From CAYOLL01 sp964404765 [NCBI: uncultured Gemmatimonadota bacterium] (GTDB lineage Bacteria; 4572-55): a DNA stretch of 44,988 nt. A model generated the notes under the pieces. It made no database searches. It saw only the letters and a list, made by a program, of their open reading frames with translations, and was not told the DNA's origin. Location: contig CAYOLL010000036.1 of the NCBI GenBank assembly GCA_964404765.1, positions 1-44,988 on the forward strand. The letters run 5' to 3'. The position numbers were made by a program, and so were the translations under genes. Below are positions 42,176 through 44,988 of this stretch, piece after piece. Positions within the stretch are counted from its first letter, which is position 1. Each line of letters starts with the position of its first letter.

Positions 42176-43939
42176 ATGTCGGCCGGACGAATACTTATCG
42201 TAGATGACGACGCATTTATCCGCGAATTTTTAAGCGAGTTGCTTCGCTATTGCGGGTTTACGATCACTACAGCCACGAACGGCGTCGAAGCGCTGTTGGT
42301 TTATAAAGACGGCTTGTTCGATTTGATTATTTCGGATATGGACATGCCGCAGATGAATGGCCTGCTGCTAATCGAAGAGCTAAAAACCCGCCGCAACTGC
42401 CCCATCCCGATTATCTTTTTAACGGCTAACGACAAAGTCGATACGGCTGTCCGGGCCATGCGCCTTGGCGCTACCGACTACATATTTAAAGAAGAAAATA
42501 TCCAAGAAACGATTATGCTGGCCGTAAATCGCGCCTTGGAAGAAGAGCGCATCAAACGTGAGCGGCAGGAATTAGTCGAAAAGAACATCCAATTAGTGGC
42601 CGATCTCAAGCAGTTGAACGAGGATCTGGAAAGTCGCGTTCGCAAGGCCACCGCCGATTTGCGCGATGCCAACGATGAACTCAATCGCAGTTTAAATGAA
42701 CTGTCCGCCCTGCATGAAGTTGGCAAAGCGGTTAGTTCGGTTATGAATTTGGAAGAATTGCTGGATTTAGTCATGGAAAACAGCAAGCAAGTCACAACAG
42801 CCGAAGCCAGCTCCATGATGCTGGTGAATGAAGACAAGAGCCATCTGCGTTTTTGCGTTACCCGCGGTGAAATGGATGACGGATTAAAGACGGCCAGGAT
42901 TCCCATTGACGAAAATAGTATTTCCGGTTGGGTAGCTAAAAACATTCAGCCGCTGTTGATTCCCGATGCCTACAAAGACCCGCGCTTTAATCCGGAGTTT
43001 GACCGCAACACCGGTTTTCGCACCACGTCGTTGTTGTGTGTGCCGCTGGTCAATAAAGAAGAAGTCATTGGCGTGGTTATGGTGCTGAACCATCGCGAAG
43101 GCCGGCCTTTTAATGAAGATGACCTGAAAACATTTCAAGCGTTTGCAGTGCAGGCCGCCGTCGCCATCGACAATGCCCGTTTGTATGAATCGCAAAAGCA
43201 AACTGCCGAAGAGCTGCGCGACGCGCTGGAACGCGAGCGCCGTATTACCATCGAGAAGGAAAAGATGGGGAAATATATTCCGCAGGAACTGCTGGATGAG
43301 ATTCAAAAAAATCGTGAGCAAAAACTGGCTCTGGGCGGCAAGTTGATTCAGGCAACCATCATGTTTTCCGATATTCAGGGATTTACCCGATTTTCTGAGG
43401 AGATTAACCCGCAGACCGTGATTGAATTTCTCAATCAATATATGACCGCAATGACGGATGTGATCGAAAAATACAATGGTATTTTGGACAAGTTTATCGG
43501 CGACGGTTTAATGGCGGTTTTTACAGAACGCCCACATGTGGAAAATCATGCGCTGCGGGCGGTCAAGGCCGGTGTAGAGATGCAGTTGATTTGCCGCCAG
43601 ATCACCCGAATTTGGGAAGAGAAGCACGTGGGGACCTTGAATGTGCGGATTGGGCTTAACTCCGGCAAGGTTGTGTCCGGCAATATCGGCTCGGAAAAGC
43701 GGATGGATTATACGGTTATTGGCGATAATGTCAATCTGGCGGCACGCCTCGAAGGCGCTTGCCAGATCAATAAAGTATTGATTAGCGAATCAACATATCA
43801 CTTTGTCGGTGATCGGATTAAAGCTCAGAAAATGGATATGATTGTTGTCAAAAACCGCAAACAGCCGGTACAGACCTATCTCATTGATCCTCCCGAAAAT
43901 AAGGAAATGGTCAACTGGAAAGACGATGCCGCCGCCTGA
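42176..43939 (+). CDS. Response regulator - GAF - class III adenylate/guanylate cyclase
   Basis: 587 residues. Receiver domain (1-125) with acidic pocket DDD 10-12 and phosphoacceptor Asp54 in SDMDMP; coiled coil (about 125-180); GAF (about 185-345); short coiled coil; class III cyclase (about 385-570) with metal residues Asp399 (FSDIQGFT) and Asp443, substrate lysine Lys439 in DKFIGDG, and VIGDNVNLAARLEG. Lys plus Asp points to ATP as substrate, so cAMP is the likely product. It is soluble, so phosphorylation by a histidine kinase, perhaps the hybrid at 22496, would control synthesis. Last large gene of the sensory run; two small envelope genes follow closely. Confidence 0.93.
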   Translation: MSAGRILIVDDDAFIREFLSELLRYCGFTITTATNGVEALLVYKDGLFDLIISDMDMPQMNGLLLIEELKTRRNCPIPIIFLTANDKVDTAVRAMRLGATDYIFKEENIQETIMLAVNRALEEERIKRERQELVEKNIQLVADLKQLNEDLESRVRKATADLRDANDELNRSLNELSALHEVGKAVSSVMNLEELLDLVMENSKQVTTAEASSMMLVNEDKSHLRFCVTRGEMDDGLKTARIPIDENSISGWVAKNIQPLLIPDAYKDPRFNPEFDRNTGFRTTSLLCVPLVNKEEVIGVVMVLNHREGRPFNEDDLKTFQAFAVQAAVAIDNARLYESQKQTAEELRDALERERRITIEKEKMGKYIPQELLDEIQKNREQKLALGGKLIQATIMFSDIQGFTRFSEEINPQTVIEFLNQYMTAMTDVIEKYNGILDKFIGDGLMAVFTERPHVENHALRAVKAGVEMQLICRQITRIWEEKHVGTLNVRIGLNSGKVVSGNIGSEKRMDYTVIGDNVNLAARLEGACQINKVLISESTYHFVGDRIKAQKMDMIVVKNRKQPVQTYLIDPPENKEMVNWKDDAAA

Positions 43940-43971
43940 CCGCCGCCGAAGAGACTTATCTTAATGATAAA

Positions 43972-44388
43972 ATGGATCGTCTTGGACGCTCCATTGCCCT
44001 ATCCGTCTCCATGATTTTTACCCAAATTCCCTTTGTTTTAATTGTATGCCTGGTGTACTTAAAGTGGCCGCTTTGGGTTGCGGCGGTTATCTTGGTATTG
44101 GTGATTATCTCTATCGGGCGCACAGTTTATCAAGACCTGCAGTACAAAAAAAATTTGCTGGTTGATTTGGAAGCGAAAGAGGCGGAACAAGTATCTTTTT
44201 CGATTGGCGAAAACTTTCCCGGTCGCAGCGGACATTATATTTATCATCAGCAGGACAAGTTTTTTATTTCTGAAGTACTACTAACCCGGCAAAAAGTGAA
44301 GTCCGGCGAATCTGCTGAAATTGATCGCATGCCGCGATCAGGTTTTGTGCTGCGCTTCAATGGTCAGAATGTGACGGACCCTCGGTAA
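43972..44388 (+). CDS. Hypothetical two-helix membrane protein
   Basis: 138 residues, family not recognised. Two adjacent hydrophobic helices (about 8-28 and 31-49) lead to a soluble tail rich in charged residues, with a compact C-terminal part (VLRFNGQNVTD). No clear ribosome site precedes the ATG; an overlapping ATG-ATAAA in another frame lies just upstream. It starts 32 bp after the cyclase stop and 39 bp before the lipoprotein gene, so all three are probably one operon. Confidence 0.65.
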   Translation: MDRLGRSIALSVSMIFTQIPFVLIVCLVYLKWPLWVAAVILVLVIISIGRTVYQDLQYKKNLLVDLEAKEAEQVSFSIGENFPGRSGHYIYHQQDKFFISEVLLTRQKVKSGESAEIDRMPRSGFVLRFNGQNVTDPR

Positions 44389-44427
44389 ATTTTCCGGTGT
44401 TCTTTCCTTGCCCAATAAGGAGAATCC

Positions 44428-44907
44428 ATGCGCTTTGCCATGTTGTTACTAATGCTGTCGCTAATCAGTTTAAACTGTGTGACTCTGCAAGAGTTTGACG
44501 ATCAGCGTCATTTTGTCAATTGTCACTATAAAATTATCGGCGTGCGGGATATCGTCTACAATCCTCAGGAAGACTATGACCGAATGACTATTATTTTGGA
44601 AGTTGCCATTCAGAATCCGAACCGTGAAATTGAAGTCATGCTTAACCAACTGCAAGTAGCAGCTTTTGTTAATGGGGAGACTGTGACGAACACCACCATA
44701 AATGTCCGCCATAATGTTCCGGCTTCCGGCGAAAGTGTAGCGGCCGTGCCTTTTGATATCAGTGTCCGGACGGTTGGTCGGGAACTGATTAATACCATCC
44801 AAACACAGGGTGTTGACTACCGATTGTCCGGTAAAGCTATTCTGAGCACATCGGTTGGAGATTATAGCTTTCCGGTTACAATTCAGGAAGGTTTTTGGTC
44901 CGAGTAG
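44428..44907 (+). CDS. LEA type 2 (WHy) family lipoprotein
   Basis: 159 residues. A lipoprotein signal peptide ends in LISLNC (Cys17), followed by a LEA_2/WHy fold: KIIGVRDIVYN, ILEVAIQNPNREIEVMLNQLQ, VNGETV, VPASGESVAAVPFDISV. Bacterial members are periplasmic or outer-membrane lipoproteins of uncertain role, some tied to desiccation. AAGGAG precedes the ATG. The mature part is about 142 residues, the usual size. Confidence 0.82.
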   Translation: MRFAMLLLMLSLISLNCVTLQEFDDQRHFVNCHYKIIGVRDIVYNPQEDYDRMTIILEVAIQNPNREIEVMLNQLQVAAFVNGETVTNTTINVRHNVPASGESVAAVPFDISVRTVGRELINTIQTQGVDYRLSGKAILSTSVGDYSFPVTIQEGFWSE

Positions 44908-44988
44908 TCCGACTTCGCTCCAAGCGCAACTTATGGCTCATGGAACAAGTTTGTGGAAGAGCACCTTGTCATTCTGAAAGAATCTTTG
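44908..44988. other. Right-edge non-coding segment
   Basis: No gene or clear hairpin. It ends in TTGTCATTCTGAAAGAATC, which looks like the start of a dispersed repeat; the edge cuts it. Confidence 0.4.

Overview
The window (about 50% GC by eye) looks like a chromosomal stretch of a Gram-negative, environmental bacterium. A TonB-dependent receptor, a LEA-type lipoprotein, periplasmic signal-peptide proteins and a lipopolysaccharide-core-like glycosyltransferase pair all imply an outer membrane. The mix of very large sensor proteins, SpoIIE/STAS partner switching, phasins with PhaR, and many short palindromic repeats fits a deep-branching FCB-like lineage (Calditrichota/KSB1 type). That placement is inference, and no rRNA, tRNA or other phylogenetic marker was seen.

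Layout. 1-6661 (minus) is one uninterrupted reading frame of at least 2220 codons that leaves the left edge. It encodes two tandem Ser/Thr kinase - STAND/AAA ATPase - TPR modules. Module A carries several short palindromic repeats in frame and a ten-copy 21-bp tandem array. 6993-9296 is a secreted VIT/VWA protein. 9598-12877 (minus) holds a GT4/GT2 glycosyltransferase pair and a DinB/TrmJ pair, each overlapping. 13298-14577 holds yqeK and a LytR_C-domain protein. 14686-15717 (minus) is a periplasmic class II cyclic-nucleotide phosphodiesterase. 16212-17467 is a TerC/Lrp pair and 17682-20597 a PreP-like M16 protease. 20761-22280 (minus) is phaR followed by two paralogous phasins, with a good promoter that overlaps an operator-like repeat. 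22496-27016 (minus) is a 1506-residue hybrid of beta-propeller sensor, histidine kinase, receiver and class III cyclase. folD follows at 27497 behind a consensus promoter.

28404-43939 is the most striking part. It contains a solute-binding protein fused to LysM, a HAMP-PATAN (DUF4388) membrane protein, a STAS-like domain fused to an RsbW-like kinase, a free STAS protein, a SpoIIE-family protein whose metal ligands are largely lost, a secreted propeller protein, a second SpoIIE phosphatase with intact ligands, a TonB receptor, and a receiver-GAF-cyclase protein. All are on the plus strand. I read this as an envelope-sensing partner-switching locus in which catalytic and pseudo-catalytic copies sit side by side. 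Two class III cyclases and a periplasmic phosphodiesterase suggest cyclic nucleotides are a second output.

A second theme is repeats. Short palindromes recur in gaps and inside coding sequence, and two gaps hold nested inverted repeats of about 185-215 bp. No transposase, prophage gene, CRISPR array or RNA gene was recognised.
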